Part shown: positions 47,403-60,875 of the stretch, one piece after another
Numbering within the stretch: the stretch's first letter is position 1
How the letters are laid out: each line of letters begins with the position of its first letter
NCBI RefSeq assembly: GCF_004798865.1
Contig: NW_025335505.1
Location: forward strand, 25,775,550-25,839,549
Direction of reading: 5' to 3'
From: Varanus komodoensis
Lineage: Eukaryota; Chordata; Lepidosauria; Squamata; Varanidae
Length of the DNA stretch: 64,000 nt
Translations under genes and position numbers: made by a program
The notes under the pieces: model-generated
What the model was told of the DNA's origin: nothing
The model's input: the letters and a program-made list of their open reading frames with translations, nothing else
Databases searched by the model: none

Positions 47403-49139
47403 CTAAGGTCTATTTCTTACATATAGCAGATACGGAGATAAATCTGTGTCTGAACAAACCTACTACAGGTACTGAATGCCATGATACCCCATGGATAAAG
47501 TTCCCTATGCAGAGACAGAAAAAATGTTGGGGAGGCTTCTCTCTGTCATCCTGAAGTTGGTTTTGTCTTCTGATATAGAGGAGCATTCACTCAAATGAGC
47601 CCCAGCTTCTCATCTAAAGTAGTTCTGTCCAGAGAGAGGCTTACCACTTTATATTCCTCTTGTTTGTGAGAACTAGGCCACAGTCTTTCTAAACTAGTAA
47701 GCATGTCGAGTAACTGCTGTTGCAATGAGTAGAAATGCTGCAACAGCTTCTTACGGGCAAAGGACTACTTTTATCTAGTTTCACTTTTCACTTTTGTGGC
47801 TCATAGTTTTATCCAAGCAGACCCTGCTTTGGTTCAAAAGTTAAGTTTCCACCCTCTTATCTTTGAGTGCCTGAGAAGAATTATGCTGGTGTTTAGAGTA
47901 AAACTTCAGAGTTTTGTCTCAGTGTTGATGTATTCCAGGTACAATACTAGGGCTGGTCTAAAATGACTGGTCAAGGTATGTTGAAAGGCTAGAATATGGT
48001 TTGAATGCAAACAGGATTGAAGATGCAGAGAAGGAAGTATCTCTGCTTTGTGAACAAAAGGCTTGTGTCATGTTATGGAGGCCAGTAGTGCTGCAAAAGC
48101 CAGGGAAAAAGCATTTGAAAGAATTCTGCATTTCAGTACAGCAACATGTGCACTTCGAGCCTGCGGGAACAATGCAGTCCTTCAGTTTCTTCAGCTGATG
48201 ACAGCCAAAGGGAGAAATAATGTTTGATTTTGTGGGAAATGAACCATGCCATTTGGCAGAATTTTTGTAATTTGAATAGGCCTAGGACCATATCTTGTGT
48301 GACAAGCTTGTGGGAGCAGGAGTAATAGATTGGGCAGTAGAATTGCCCTACTGGAAAAGAAACACAATTTTGAAATTGCAGTGAACCATCTGAAAGTGCA
48401 TAATTTTTACACGCGAAGAGGACAAAATTGTGCCATAGCAAACCTCTCTTCTGTGGTGCCAACATGGCAGATTCCTAGCTGAGGGCAGATGATATCACGC
48501 TCTTTTAGAGAACATGACATGCTGTTGCAGTTCTAATGTCTTGAATGATCATCATATGCTAAAGGCCAGATCCAGCATGCTTCTAAAGATGTCATCTGTA
48601 GTTGAGTTAGTTAAAAAAAGTTATAGCAGCTTTGAGTGGGGCAGATTTTTATCAGTACCACAATACATGGGGGAGGTATTGATCCACATGCTCAGCCATG
48701 GTCCTTTGAAAATTGGCCCTTGAGACTGCTTTTCCCCAGGAGGGAAACCCCCATTGGTTGCTTTTTGCCCTGTCTACATTTAATGGAGTCTCTTTTTTCT
48801 GCGGGGGGGGGGGTGGAGGGAGACCAGACAAAAGAAGAAAGTCACAGAATTAAGATCCAAGCATTCCACCAAAGGCATTTTTCTTTCCTGAGTTTCTGCT
48901 AATGTAACCTCAAGGTTGATTATAGTAAGGCATCAAATGAAACAAGCATTCTCTTTCACTTTCATTAATAATACTGTATGTTCCTTGCTCTAAAAGTGCT
49001 GAATAAAAAAGAAGCAAAAATGAAATGTCATGCCTTGTGTAGAAAATCTCAAAGTCGTGTATCAGCTACAGAACAAAAATAGCACACATCCTAATTGGAA
49101 ATCCTTCAGGGATAATGGAAGAAGATGGAGAACTTGGTA
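47403..49139. other. Unassigned stretch
   Basis: No repeat or exon recognised. A G homopolymer patch is at about 48802-48812. Confidence 0.35.
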
Positions 49140-50135
49140 AGACATGGTAGTCTAACATCAACCCCTGGAAAAATTCTGGAGCCAATTATTTAAAAACTCA
49201 ATCTGCAAGCACCTCAAAGAAAATGCAGTGGTTAATAAAAGCCAACATGGATTTATAAAAAATAAATCCTACCAGACTAATGTAATCTAATTTTTTGACA
49301 GGGTAATCTCCCAAATGGGCAGAGGGAACACTGTGGACATAATCTACCTTGATGTTAGCAAAGCTTTCAACATACTGCCCCATGAGCAACTTAGCAAAAA
49401 GTGGACTAGATAGGAAAACTATTAGGTGCATCCAAAATTGGCTGCTAAATCAGACACAAAGAATGCTCACCTTCTTAAACTGGCAGAAGGTAACTAGTAA
49501 GGTGCCAGAGGGTTCAGTCCTAGGCCCACTGCTCTTCAACATTTGTATTTAGATGAGCAAGTACAAAGAGCAATAATCAAATTTGTAGATGATAAAACCT
49601 GGGTGATATAGCGAACACCCTAGAAGACAGCATGAAAACCCAGGGCAATCTTGATAAACTTGAATGCTGGGCTGAATGCAACAGAATGGGAATTTTATAG
49701 GGACAAATGCTAAGTCCTCTACCAAGGAAAAAAAAAACCTAATGCATCACTACAAGATGGAGAATAGGTGGCTCAACAGAACTGAAAAGATAAAAGACCT
49801 TGGAGTTACTGTGGAAAACAGGCTAAGTATGAGCCAACAATATGATGCAGCCACAAATATGCTTCTCCCTCTATAAGTACTTCAAAGTCTGAGGACACAG
49901 AATAATCAACTCAAGCTGTGACAACTCAGATTCAGGCTAGAAATCAGAAAAAGTGTTCTCGCTGTCAGCACAATACGACAGTAGAACAAGTCGCCTAGTG
50001 AGGTCCCAAACTAGAGACATTCAAAAAGAAACTGGACAATCATCTGCGTGGAATGGTGTAAACTGGTGACGTGGAATACCAGGGGGTCTGACCTGATGGC
50101 CTTCTTGGCCCCCTCCAACTCTACTATTCTATGAT
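49140..50135 (+). mobile_element. CR1 LINE, RT to 3' end
   Basis: Decayed RT: NSICKHLKENAVVN, SQHGFIKNKS, IYLDVSKAFNILPHEQL, SGLDRKTIRCIQNWLLN and SVLGPLLFNICI (49190-49550), then MENRWLNRTEKIKDLGVTVEN (49757-49830). The 3' UTR ends CCCTCCAACTCTACTATTC and TATGATTTG, the CR1 terminus, which lacks poly(A). Several stops. The 5' part of the element is missing, as is usual for CR1. Internal losses occur after the FADD region. Confidence 0.85.
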
Positions 50136-50399
50136 TTGTAGGCCCAGAGGAAGTCAGAGCCAGGAACAAAAAAGAGTCAGACACCCACTGAGTGTGGCAG
50201 GACAAAGGTTGGAACAGGCAAGGGTCAGATGTCAAAAAGGTATAGTAGGATCAAAGGCAAAGTCAGGAACAGGTGGGTGTCACTGCACAAGCAAAGACCG
50301 CCCTTTTGTGGCTGCAAAAAGGGAAAATGCTATTTTAGGCTGCATTAACAAAGTATCACTTCCAAAACACATAAAGTGCTAGTTTCCCTTCACTCATCT
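50136..50399. other. Spacer between two CR1 copies
   Basis: 264 bp with no family recognised. Confidence 0.4.
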
Positions 50400-50896
50400 A
50401 AAGAACTGTCCAGTTTGGGGCACCACAGACAACCTGGAAAGGGTTCAGAGGAGGGCAAGGAGGATGAGGATGATCCAGGGACTGGAAACAAAGACCTGTG
50501 AGGAGAGATTGATAAAACTGTGAATGTTTAGCCTCAAGAGGAGAAGACTGAGTGGAAATAGGATAGCACTCCACAAGTACTTGAAGACTGTCACAAAAAA
50601 AGAAATACAGGATCTCTTCCCAGTCATCCCAGAGTGCAGGATATGGAATAACCAGCTCAAGTTGCAGAAAGCCAGATAGGATTCTGGTTAGATATGAGGA
50701 AAATTTTCCTGACTGTTAGAGCAGTATTACAATGGAACCTAGGGTGGTTGTGGGCTCCCCTGCACTAGAGGCATTCAGGATGCAACTGGATAGCCAACTG
50801 AGAGGGGTGGCTTTACTTGGAGTCCTGCACTGAGCAGGGCGTTGGACCTGATGACCCTCTGGCGCCTTCCAACTCTACTCTTCTATGATTCTATGA
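50400..50896 (+). mobile_element. CR1 LINE 3' end
   Basis: GTTTGGGGCACCACAGACAA, then GGTTCAGAGGAGGGCAAGGA, GATGATCCAGGGACTGG, CTTCCCAGTCATCCCAGAGT, CCTGACTGTTAGAGCAGT, AGGCATTCAGGATGCAACTG, ending CTTCCAACTCTACTCTTC, TATGATTCTATGA. Well preserved; two terminal ATTCTATG-like units are visible. Confidence 0.85.
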
Positions 50897-53800
50897 CATT
50901 CAGTTGCAGTCACCAAATCAGAACCACAAAGCAAGTCCCTCCCCACAATCATACTGCTGTGGCCAAATCACTAAGAAGCCTTTTATAAAGTCTCCTAGGG
51001 CTCCTAGCTGGTCTGCATGATCAGACTAGTCCTAATCCTGTAAGTACCTACATATCTGATTCTAATCCTGCAAATACTGGAACAGGTTGCCTTCTATAAC
51101 AGGCCAACAGGGGGAGCTGCCTCACTTTAGAGATCCTGACATGTGTACCTTATTTTAATGTACAACTGGACACATTTTGTAAGTTGGGAAAACTGCTGGG
51201 AAGCTAAGTTTTATATTTTTATTGTAAAAAATATATAAAGAGACGAACTACCTGAGTAGTAAAAATATGTAAATATCACTTGTGTAAATATCAGCAGTGT
51301 ATGTAGGTATACAGCAGTGGCACATAGAAGCACAGACCCAAAAAAGAAGACTACATAATTGTGCCATGTGCCATACTTCTTATACAATGCCTATCACATT
51401 GCTAGCTCCTTTGTCTCAAGATGGTCAGATCATCACCACCTGGGACTGGAAGAAGCAGTATTTCCGGGATGTCTCTGAGGAAAAAATTGCTTTAAACCAG
51501 ATCTGCTGTCTTGCTTTGGCCATGCCTTTTGTTCTGTGCCCTCATTCAGTCTTCCACTGATGCCCTAAGATTCCATTTAGTGAAAGTGGAAAATTACATT
51601 AGATGATTCATTTTTTTGACTCGGCTGAGACTCCATTTCTGGTTATGGACTTCTATGTGACACTAACCAGCATTAACTTCAAAGCATTGATTCAGGAATT
51701 AATCATGAGACAATTACTGACAGTGCCAGTATCTCTACCATCAGATACATACTGGTAGTGTTTCTTGTGCTTTGTTACCAGCTGAATGCTTTCAGTTTCA
51801 TTGTTCCACCTGACTGTGTAACAGTTTTATCCCTGAAAGCTTCGACCCACCCAGCAAACAAGTAATATTCTTTCAGTGCCAATAACTTTGACTTTACCAA
51901 TACTGTCAGCTTCTATGTCAGCTTGAGGATTGTGATTCCATCCCTCCACCACTGCTTCTAGTACCTATATCATTCAGGAGGGACAGAAGTATGAGCATAT
52001 CTTCATCAAGAAGGCATGCAAGAAAACCACATTCTGCCTTCTCCTCAGGCTTCTTCTTGAAGAAGGCTAGGGAATGCCAAAATAGTAGTGAGAAGGAAGA
52101 CAACAGTTCCTATAAGTTTATATCTGAGCCCTCATGTACTCATCCTACAAGCTGCTGGAACATGTATACAATTTCATCAAGTTATTTGCTCATCACTATG
52201 CAAAATTTTATATAAGTGACGAAAGATTTTTGAGTATTTTATAGTAGAACAGAGTCCATAAACCAGATTTCTTGCCCATGTTGACAGATACTCCAACTGT
52301 GACTGAGGAAGAGATATACATATGCAAAGTTGTGCCTGGCTGCTACAAGTCCAGCTGTCTTGCTGCATTTCTCTTCAACTACACCCAGCACTCTTTTCGC
52401 ACTGCTACACCAGGGCTCAGCAGCATCTTGAAACCACTGGTTTTCATCCCCAGATTTGGTAATGATTTTCACAATTACATAATTCTTTGTCATTTCTTGT
52501 TAAGGTTCACAGTGCAATCACACCTCAGGGACAATGCCAATGTGTATTCAGCCAAGTTCTTGGCAAAACTGTCACTTTCTACAATGCATTGCATAAGTTG
52601 TTTGTGTGCATTTGGAGTCAGGTACTCAAAGTATATCTCAGTTCAATGTACCAATTTTGTGCTAAAAAACAGATGCTAATTAACTCACAACTACTCTTGC
52701 AGAAAATTATCACACAGTTTCTTTGAATGTCATAAGTGTTTGGGTGAAGAGAGCAGACTTTATCTGCTAATTTTCATTGGTCTTCAATATTGTTTTTCCA
52801 ATAGTTGTGTGCTTTCCACAAGTGTCAAAGTTGGCAGTAGGGCTGCTGGATAAAATTGTGCCATGAACCTTAGGCTCCTTTAACACAATACTTACTGTAT
52901 CAGCATTTCCCTTCTCATAAGGTGGTCAGACCATCACTAACTAGAACTGTTACAGATGCTTCTGAATTGTCCCTTCCTGTAAATAGTCCTACAATTGTTT
53001 GCAAAAGGATGTGGCTGAGTACTGTCTGAAACAATTTCACTGTGCCAAGAAACTTGAAACATGTTATATGCCTAACATTGATGAAAATGTTGAAATGTGT
53101 TTCCTTTTCGATGGTCCTTGATTAATTTGGAAGTTCTTTTTATAACACCCTTGACAACTGCAATTCCACTGGGCATGGTTGACTTGAACACAGTACTTTC
53201 AGCATCTCCAACAGCATTTCTCCCCAGTTTTCTCCTGATTGTTGGCAGAGACAAAGGAATCTGAGAATAGTGCTGGAGCATTACAAAGTATTGTATTTGT
53301 TTCAGCAAATGCTAGAAGTTCATCAGCAGGTGCAGATGAGACCTTAGCTGTGAGTGATATGTTGGCAGGTGGTACATGAACTGTATTGGCTAGCAAAGCC
53401 ATTGTGGGTGGTAATGGTAACACACTGTTGGATAGTACATGCCAGCATTGTTGAGAGCTTGGTTTTGCACCAGCAGTTGTGCATTGATGTTTTTAAATTC
53501 TAATACAATTGATTTACCAAAATTAATTAGGTAGGAAGAATGTACAAAAGATTAACAACTGACTAGACATGTGTGTTAAAAGAAGGCTGTATAGTTGCTT
53601 CTTTCTTCTGTCTAAATATGTATCAACAAACAAAGACTTGCATTTGCCCTAGCCAGCAAGAAACTCCTTCCAAAGGCAAAGCCGTTTTGTGAAGTTTGGG
53701 GTTCTCCATACCAAAGCAACTTGTGCTCCAGCTAGTGTCTCCAGATGCAGCCTAAGCAGCAGAGTGCTGCCTAGTCCCTTTCAGCAGACAGATCAACACA

Positions 53801-53974
53801 GGAGAGGCCAACCCCACTCCCAGCTTTTTGTGTAGTATCCTTGTCCCTTGCAATTCCTACATTTCTATCATTCCTCAGCTACAACAGTAGCTACAGCACA
53901 TGGCATGTTTCTTTTGTACTGAAATCCAGCTTGGACTGTTTAGCGTAAAAAAAGCAAGCAACCAACCAAGGTAT
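50897..53974. other. Unassigned stretch with a possible decayed coding segment
   Basis: No transposon recognised. On the minus strand three ORFs in different frames follow one another at 53199-53423, 53072-53308 and 52239-52493, with protein-like composition (for example RKLGRNAVGDAESTVFKSTM and NYVIVKIITKSGDENQW). They could be pieces of a processed pseudogene or of an old unclassified element. I recognise no family. The plus-strand ORF at 52272-52679 overlaps the last of these. Confidence 0.3.
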
Positions 53975-54370
53975 TCAAAGTTATGCATGATTTGGAGAAA
54001 GTGGATACTAGAACCTGGAGTCACACCCTGAAGCTGAAATGGTGGACGATTGAGGACAGATCAAAGGATGTATTATCTCACATGGCACATGGACCACCTT
54101 ACATAGCACATGGTGATCATCCTGTGGCACAGCACTGGAGGTGCCACCAACTGGAATGGTTTTAAAAGGGGATTGGACAAATTCATAGAGGAGAAAGCTA
54201 CTAGTGTTGACTAAGTCTTGATGTGTGTCACCTCCAGTATCAGAGACTGTGTGCCTTGTGCACACCAATTGCTGGGGAGCTTGGGCAGGTGTACTTACCT
54301 TGTTTGAGGGATCTTGTGGGCAGCTGTTTCACTGCTGGCACGCTGGACTACATGAAGTGTTGTTCCAATT
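53975..54370 (+). mobile_element. CR1-like LINE 3' end, plus strand
   Basis: ATGCATGATTTGGAGAAAGT, GAACCTGGAGTCACACCC, TGAAGCTGAAATGG, then GGTTTTAAAAGGGGATTGGA, CAAATTCATAGAGGAGAAAG, CTACTAGTGTTGACTAAG, CACCTCCAGTATCAGAG and ACCAATTGCTGGGGAGC. Same blocks as the minus-strand copy at 43590-43960. Confidence 0.65.
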
Positions 54371-56147
54371 CAGTATGCCTTTTTGTGTATAGACAGATAG
54401 ATATAAATGTAATATGTTGGTGCATTTCCAAATAACTTTTCCATAAGACAGAAGATTCTTATTACATTGCAATGGTACCTGTTCGCTTTGTTCCCAAATA
54501 GATAAAACTCTCCTGTCTCCTACCTCAGAGTACCTAGTCTCCTTATAGTGAAATGTCTAGCTTCCAGAAGATTCCACAACAATTTCTGGTGGATTTTTTT
54601 TAAAAAAATCATCCCCAATTGTTTTATCATATAACCTGAATATCAGATCTCTTTTCCTGTTGCACAAATACCTGAAACCCTTACAAAAGACTTGCAGGTT
54701 AAAGGCTTTCTAGATTAAAGGCAAATATGCAGTTGTGCAGCTTTGCAGCTGCCATTTTGTGAGAAGAATCCAAGTTGTGACAGCTTTAGAACCTATTATT
54801 CCTCATATACCATACAGAAGCTTCAACCTATCTTGCAGGCCAAAACCCATTTTGTGAAGTATAGCCCCTCAGATATATATTCGTTGGGATAGAGTCTTGG
54901 TCCTCAACTATAATTAAGGAAGGAAAAACGATTTCACTATTCTTTGCCAGGCATCTTCATTTTCCCCTCTCTTATTGCCCATTCTTTTTCTTTTCTTCTT
55001 TCCTTTCCTTCTTCTCTCTCTCTCTAAATCTCTCTAATCATTCTCATTTCCTCTTTCATTTTTTCTCTTTAGAAAAAATCTGGGAGGTGATCATGCATTA
55101 GTAATGGGAGGCCACGCTGGCTTCTTGTGCAGTTAAAGAAAATGCTTAGAATAAGCCCTGCATTTCACCATCAATATAGACATATGACCACTTCAGGTAA
55201 TAGCCTAGAGTTCAAAAGGGCATTAGGACAGCATTTTGCAAGGTAGAAGAGGATACCTTTTTCAGACTAAAGGCCCCACCCATACCACCACCTTGGCAGC
55301 TGCAAGGGTACAGCTTCAAACAAATCCATGCAGCAGATACTATTTCTCTGACCTGCAGAGTGTTTCTGCTAGGATTTACCTGAAAGAATTTACTTTTGTA
55401 GATGATGCAAGGAAAAAGTCTGACCTTGATGACTCAGAACTAGCTACAAGAATTTAGATTGGATTGGCAGCACATTTGTTTGCTCTGTTCGGGGTCATTG
55501 GAGGAACTCTTGGAACAAGCAAGTGATTTTTATTCCAATGCAGGGTGACCACTAAGATCCACATCAGTCCAAATGCAAATCTTCATTTTTTTCCAAATCC
55601 TACCCAATACTATATGACCCGTGCAATAAAGTGGAAACAGAGATACAGTGCCTGGAGATAGAAGTTATTCTGGAAGCAGTCCAAATTTCTCTCTTGGCTA
55701 CCCTGCTTGTACTGGGCATTAATAAGATTTTGCAGGGATCACAGACCAACACTCAACTAGATCACAAAAACTGATCCATTTAGCCGCGTCCTTAGCGGAG
55801 TGGGAGGGGCAGTGCTCTTCAGAATAGATGGTCCTAGAAGAACTTCTACCACAACAAATTAAAAAGGAGGGTATTTTGTTATTGCTTCCTTAACAGGATT
55901 TTTCATGGAAACCACAGAAATAGACATGTTAGACAGGAGTGCCACAAGTGGAAGATAAAGATCATCTGGAAGCATTCAAAGTCATTATCAGGAGCAGTTT
56001 CTTAGTGAGGAACTGCTAAACTATTAGTGTACAGTAGTGAAACAGCTTGCATTTACATATACCTTCCTTTATTCTGAGGTAACTTTGGCCCTAGAATTTT
56101 TCAAAGAGGCAATTATGGGAGATTCCTTATGCTTTTGGCTGTGTCGA
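54371..56147. other. Unassigned stretch with a polypyrimidine tract
   Basis: 54971-55075 is almost all C and T on the plus strand. Otherwise nothing is recognised; the plus-strand ORF at 55236-55457 has no known motif. Confidence 0.4.
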
Positions 56148-57240
56148 TCATAGACTCATAGAAGAATTGGAAGTGGTCAATAAGTCTAACCCTCTGCTCA
56201 ATGCGGGAATCCAAATTAAAGCATCCCTCTCAGATGGCTGTCCAGCTGCATCTTGAATGCAGCCAATGTGGGAAAGCCCATTCCTAGGTAATCGGTTCCA
56301 TTATTGTATTGCTCTATAGCAAGTTTTTCCTCACATTCATCTGGACTTTGGCTACCTGCAAGTTGAGTTATTCCATATCCTGTATTCTGGGATGATCAAG
56401 AAGAGATCATTTCTGGCTCTTTTCTGTGTGACAACCATTCCATTGTTTGAATAGTGCTATCATATCTCAGTTCTTCTGCCAGTACCTTTATTATTCTCAG
56501 ATGCAGTTCACTGGGCCCTGGAGATTTGATCTTGTTCAAAGTAATAAGTGTTCCGTGTCCATTTGCCCATCAGTTTCTGTAAGCCTGTCCCTTCAGCTTG
56601 TACTTGACTTTTTCCAAGGAAGTCAAAGACCTTCTTTTGGGAGAAGCCTTTTCTTTGCCATCTGTTATGATCCTCACCGAGTACCTGAACCACCATTTCT
56701 ATATACGTACCTGACAGGGTTCTTGTTTATAGCATCCTTTGCTAACCTTGGCTCACTCTCAGGTTTAGCCCTCCTGATGCCTTGCCTGCAACTCCTTCGT
56801 GCCTGTACTCTTCCTTTGTAGTTTGGCCTTCCTTGAACTTCCTATAAATGTCTCTTTTTTGTGTTTTCAAGTAATCTCCAAGGTTTTTGTGAACCCACAT
56901 CGGTCTTTTATGTAGTCTTCCACCTTTGTTCTTGTTGGAATTATTCATAATTGCACCATTATAATTTCCTTTTTAACATACCCACTCAACACTTTTTTTC
57001 ACTAGGGTCACTAGCCATGGGAACTTCCTTGTCATTGCTCTGAGTTTATTAAAATTGGCTGTCCTACATTCCAAGTTTGGCCACAATCAGTTTTTGCTTC
57101 CTTTCAATGAATAGTTAAAGAATGACATGGTCACTTTCCCCCAGAGTTTCTATAGACAGTATTTTGAATTTTCCCCTATATGATATTTTGTGATTAAGGG
57201 CAGATCAGGAATCCCACTGAGACAGACTGTGTTCGGTGGA
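56148..57240 (-). mobile_element. CR1 LINE with large internal deletion
   Basis: Minus strand: linker text KTQKRDIYRKFKEGQTTKEEY (about 56800-56865), then DQISRAQ with SELHLRIIKVLAEEL in another frame (about 56465-56535), which is CR1 SPGPDELHPRVLKxLA. It then jumps directly into the CR1 3' region ATGATAGCACTATTC, ATCATCCCAGAATACAGG and AGAATTGGAAGTGG-like tail reversed near 56148-56175. The catalytic RT core (about 1 kb) is missing at about 56458. Confidence 0.7.
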
Positions 57241-57429
57241 TTTAAAGGGGGAATAAAGATGCAAGTAAATGTTCCTTTATGGTCATTCCTGTACCATATC
57301 CGAGGCAAGGAAATCTTTGCCTAATACAGAGTAGTATAATTAATCAGAATTAATCTGTATTACAGAATTGCAGATTCTCTACCATCTGTAACAGTGTTTG
57401 AGCTCAAAGCATATTTGTGCCTTCTGAAA

Positions 57430-58140
57430 TATTAATAATGCACTAATAATATCAATATAATACCTACAGATTTGTCCATTGGACTTCTGTGAAGTGTATA
57501 TAGATTACAATGATATACAATCTCTAAAAATCTTAGTTCCTGCTGATTGTATTTACTATTCATAGAAGTATGAGCTTCTAGAAAAATGTCTTCTAAACAT
57601 CTTCTTAGCCAGAGGTAACAAAAGCCCCTTAGAGGCTGCACCTATATGGGCATTAAGTCTCCACAAATTAAGATGAACGCATTTTGTGACTTCTGAGTTA
57701 TCTGATCCAGAAGACATATTAAATCCTTCCAGATCTTACCAACCACTAGTCTTCCCTTTGTGGTAGGAAAATTAATATTTATACAAAAAAGAACATTTCC
57801 ATCCATAGTTTTAATTTGCACAGGTAAGAGGCAATTATTTTGCATTCCATCATCTACTAGCTGTGAATCTCCTGCTAATTCTAATAAGATAAAGGATGCT
57901 AATCCCCTACTTCCTCTGCCTTTCTTACATTTCTTTAGTGCTGGCTGATTAAATGATATATAACTCTAGGAATGGTGATCAGCTATGCTCATACAATGAG
58001 GTCTCTTGCAGACAAATGATATCATATTGTTGTAGTGTTCCGACAAATTCTTTGTCCACCACTTTGTTTCCCCAGCCTGCCAGGTTCCAAGAAAGTATGC
58101 CCAGTCCTTTCTGGGAAAGCCTGGTTAGTTTTGTGATTTT
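57430..58140 (-). mobile_element. Second copy of the uncertain APE-type LINE
   Basis: Minus strand: LSWNLAGWGNKVVDKEF and TLQQYDIICLQET (about 57990-58090 across frames), later VECKIIASYLCKLKLWMEMF, INFPTTKGRLVV and FILICGDLMPI (57642-57845). These are the endonuclease start and GDxN motif, wording shared with the plus-strand copy at 14440 (LSWNIAGW, LLQETW). Only the N-terminal endonuclease part is present, with several stops. Confidence 0.6.
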
Positions 58141-59954
58141 CACTGTGACTTATAAGGCTTTAAATTCTGCAGAAGTTTTCTTCTGTTATTACCAAGTACC
58201 TCGAATTACTTTGAACCACCAACCTCGGAGTATCTAATTGATTTCTATAATTTCTATTATTTATGACGTGATGATTGTACTCACCAAACTTTGCATGGTA
58301 TGTCCCAACAAAACAGGGGATCCCATATCTCTCTGAATGGTTATGGAATAAAAATGGTCCACTGAAATGAATGCCAACTCAATGATGATATAATCTTCAA
58401 AAGAACCAGTCTACCAATAGTGTTGATCTCTTCCAAGTTGGAGTAAGAGAAGTTTTGACCCATGGATATACAGATAACTCAGAGAAACCATTTGCGTGTG
58501 CTTCCTGCAAAAGGGATATAATGATAATAAATTACTCCCATTAGATTAAGTGGATCAAAGTAGTTCCACTGCAGTCAGTAAGAGTATACATTCATGATTC
58601 ACAGACAAATTGTTATTTGCATGGCTGAGTGAACATAAACTAGTGTCTACCACAGCCTCATGTCAGATGAAGTATGCTACTCAAGTCTATTTTTAGGATT
58701 TGGACAATAAAGGCCTATAGCAGCAATTAAAGAAAACAGCTAAAAACTGACCAGTAGAAGTCAGGATCTTGGTTTGCAAGGGGCAGTTGTCTGAAACTTG
58801 GTATGTGCAAAAGACAAAATATAGAAACACTAATAAAACAATAATTTGGAGCTAAACCAATGGATCAGAAGAAGATACAAAATGTAGCACTCCCTGTATC
58901 CAGCCTCTCAACTAAAATTGGAACCTTATTTTCAGAGTGCTGAGCTCTGAAAACAGCCAGACATTTTTGGTATGAGATTTGATTCTGGCCAGGTGGATTG
59001 CATTCAGATTCAAATGTGAGCAGTACATAGTCTTTGTCAGGCACCATTCTATAAAAGAAGAATGAGGATGAAGATTGCCCAGGCAGAAGAGGCTCTGCTC
59101 TGGTTCATTAAGGTTTTCATCCACTTATGGTGCATATTTGCAAACTGTGATGGGAAGCAAGTGAATAGGTGAGGCATTAAGTTAAAAAATGAATATATGA
59201 GTAACATTAAGTAAACATTTAAGTTAGTAGATGACTAAATTACTAAGGAAGCAATATAAGTCATTATACAAGTGTAAGTTACTACAGTTTACACTATAGT
59301 CATAATCCAGTGAAAAAAGTATATAAAGAGTATAAATAATTATTAAGCAAATGAATGTGCTGGTGAATAATTGTAATCATCTATGCTTGGCAAGAGTGAT
59401 GATGAGTAAGATCACACAGGTCTAGAGATGCAGTCTGATAACAAGGAGCAATTGAGGCATGATGTCGTTTTACTGAACTTCAAAAATCACAGAGGTCAAC
59501 AAAGCTTATCAGATTCACATTGTGATGTTTGATATGATGAAGCGCTAACCACTTGTGCAGTGCTGATTAACTGAAAACATGCATGAAAATGAAAGTGGTC
59601 CAGTTCAGAAACAGCTTACAAACTGCTTTGAATAATTTCCTTTGCTATGACAAACTCAAAAGCAAGGCAAAATGACTGTCCTCATGATTTAGGTCTTTGT
59701 ATATATTTAATGATGCCCAGATGATTAACATATAGCAATTTGCCACAGTTAACAATCTCATCTGTTTTACATAAACTCATGATACAAGCAACCTATGAGT
59801 ATGAATATAACCTAAATTAAGGCCACAGCCTTCATTGTAGCAGATAGTACTCAAACTGGCAAATTTTCTGTATTACTCTTTCCCCATGAGACACAACAAC
59901 TGTTGGGTAGAACAACAGGAAATAGAGAAGGTTGGGTGAGCACATTGATTTAAA
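58141..59954. other. Unassigned AT-rich stretch
   Basis: No repeat or exon recognised. Confidence 0.35.
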
Positions 59955-60259
59955 CAAGGATGATCAGGCTCTGTAAACAAAGCCCTATGAGGAGAAATTG
60001 AAAGAACTGGGCATGTTTAGCCACAAGAAGAGAAGACTGAAGGGAGGGGATATGATAGCATTCTACAAGTACTTGAAAGGCTGTCTTGACCATTCCAGAG
60101 TGCAGGACACAGAAAAACAGGCCCAAGTTATAGGAAGCCAGATTCTGCTAGAGATCAGGGGAAAATTCCTGACCATTAGAGCAGTACAGCAATGGAACTA
60201 ATTTCCTAGGGAGTTTGAGGGCTCTCCCACACTACGAGAGGCATTCAAGATGCAACTGG

Positions 60260-60820
60260 ACATAGGACTTCCAGTTGACGTTGCAGCAAGACGGCTGTGG
60301 AAAATGGGGCTCTGTGCTCCATGTCGAAATCTGTTCTACAGGGGGCCTGGGGAGGGGGGCCATCCAAGCCCTGTCGGGGCAGGGATTAGTCGCCCGAGCA
60401 TACTTCTGCCTGGTGGGGGGTGGCAGTTCCTCACCCGATCAGAGAAATTCGGGGGAATTCTCAGTGAACGGGCAGAGAGGAGTGCATTTCCCCTCACAAG
60501 CTGTCGGCGTTGGATTAATAGCGAAGAAAACAAAAAGAAGCTTAAGAGTGGACATCGGACCTGCTGGGTGAGCAATTAAACCTTTTAAAATACTGCCCAT
60601 GAAAAAACCTGTGAGATAACCACCAACCTGAATAACAAAAGAAAGGCCCTTTGGCTGAGGGAGGGAACCTCTCCCTGTGGAGTTCAAGTGGTGAAAATCT
60701 AGGGGAGATTAAGTGAAACTGGGGAAATTTGGGACTTGGAAGAGAAGAGATTTTTTCTATGTTTAATCTCCCCAAGGGCGAGGAATTAAATTTGAACTTA
60801 TTTTATATTAATTGCGAGAA

Positions 60821-60875
<55 letters not shown>

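Noticed and set aside
54971-55075. Polypyrimidine tract considered as a splice acceptor or triplex element
   Set aside because: Too long and with no exon-like sequence after it. Treated as low-complexity DNA.
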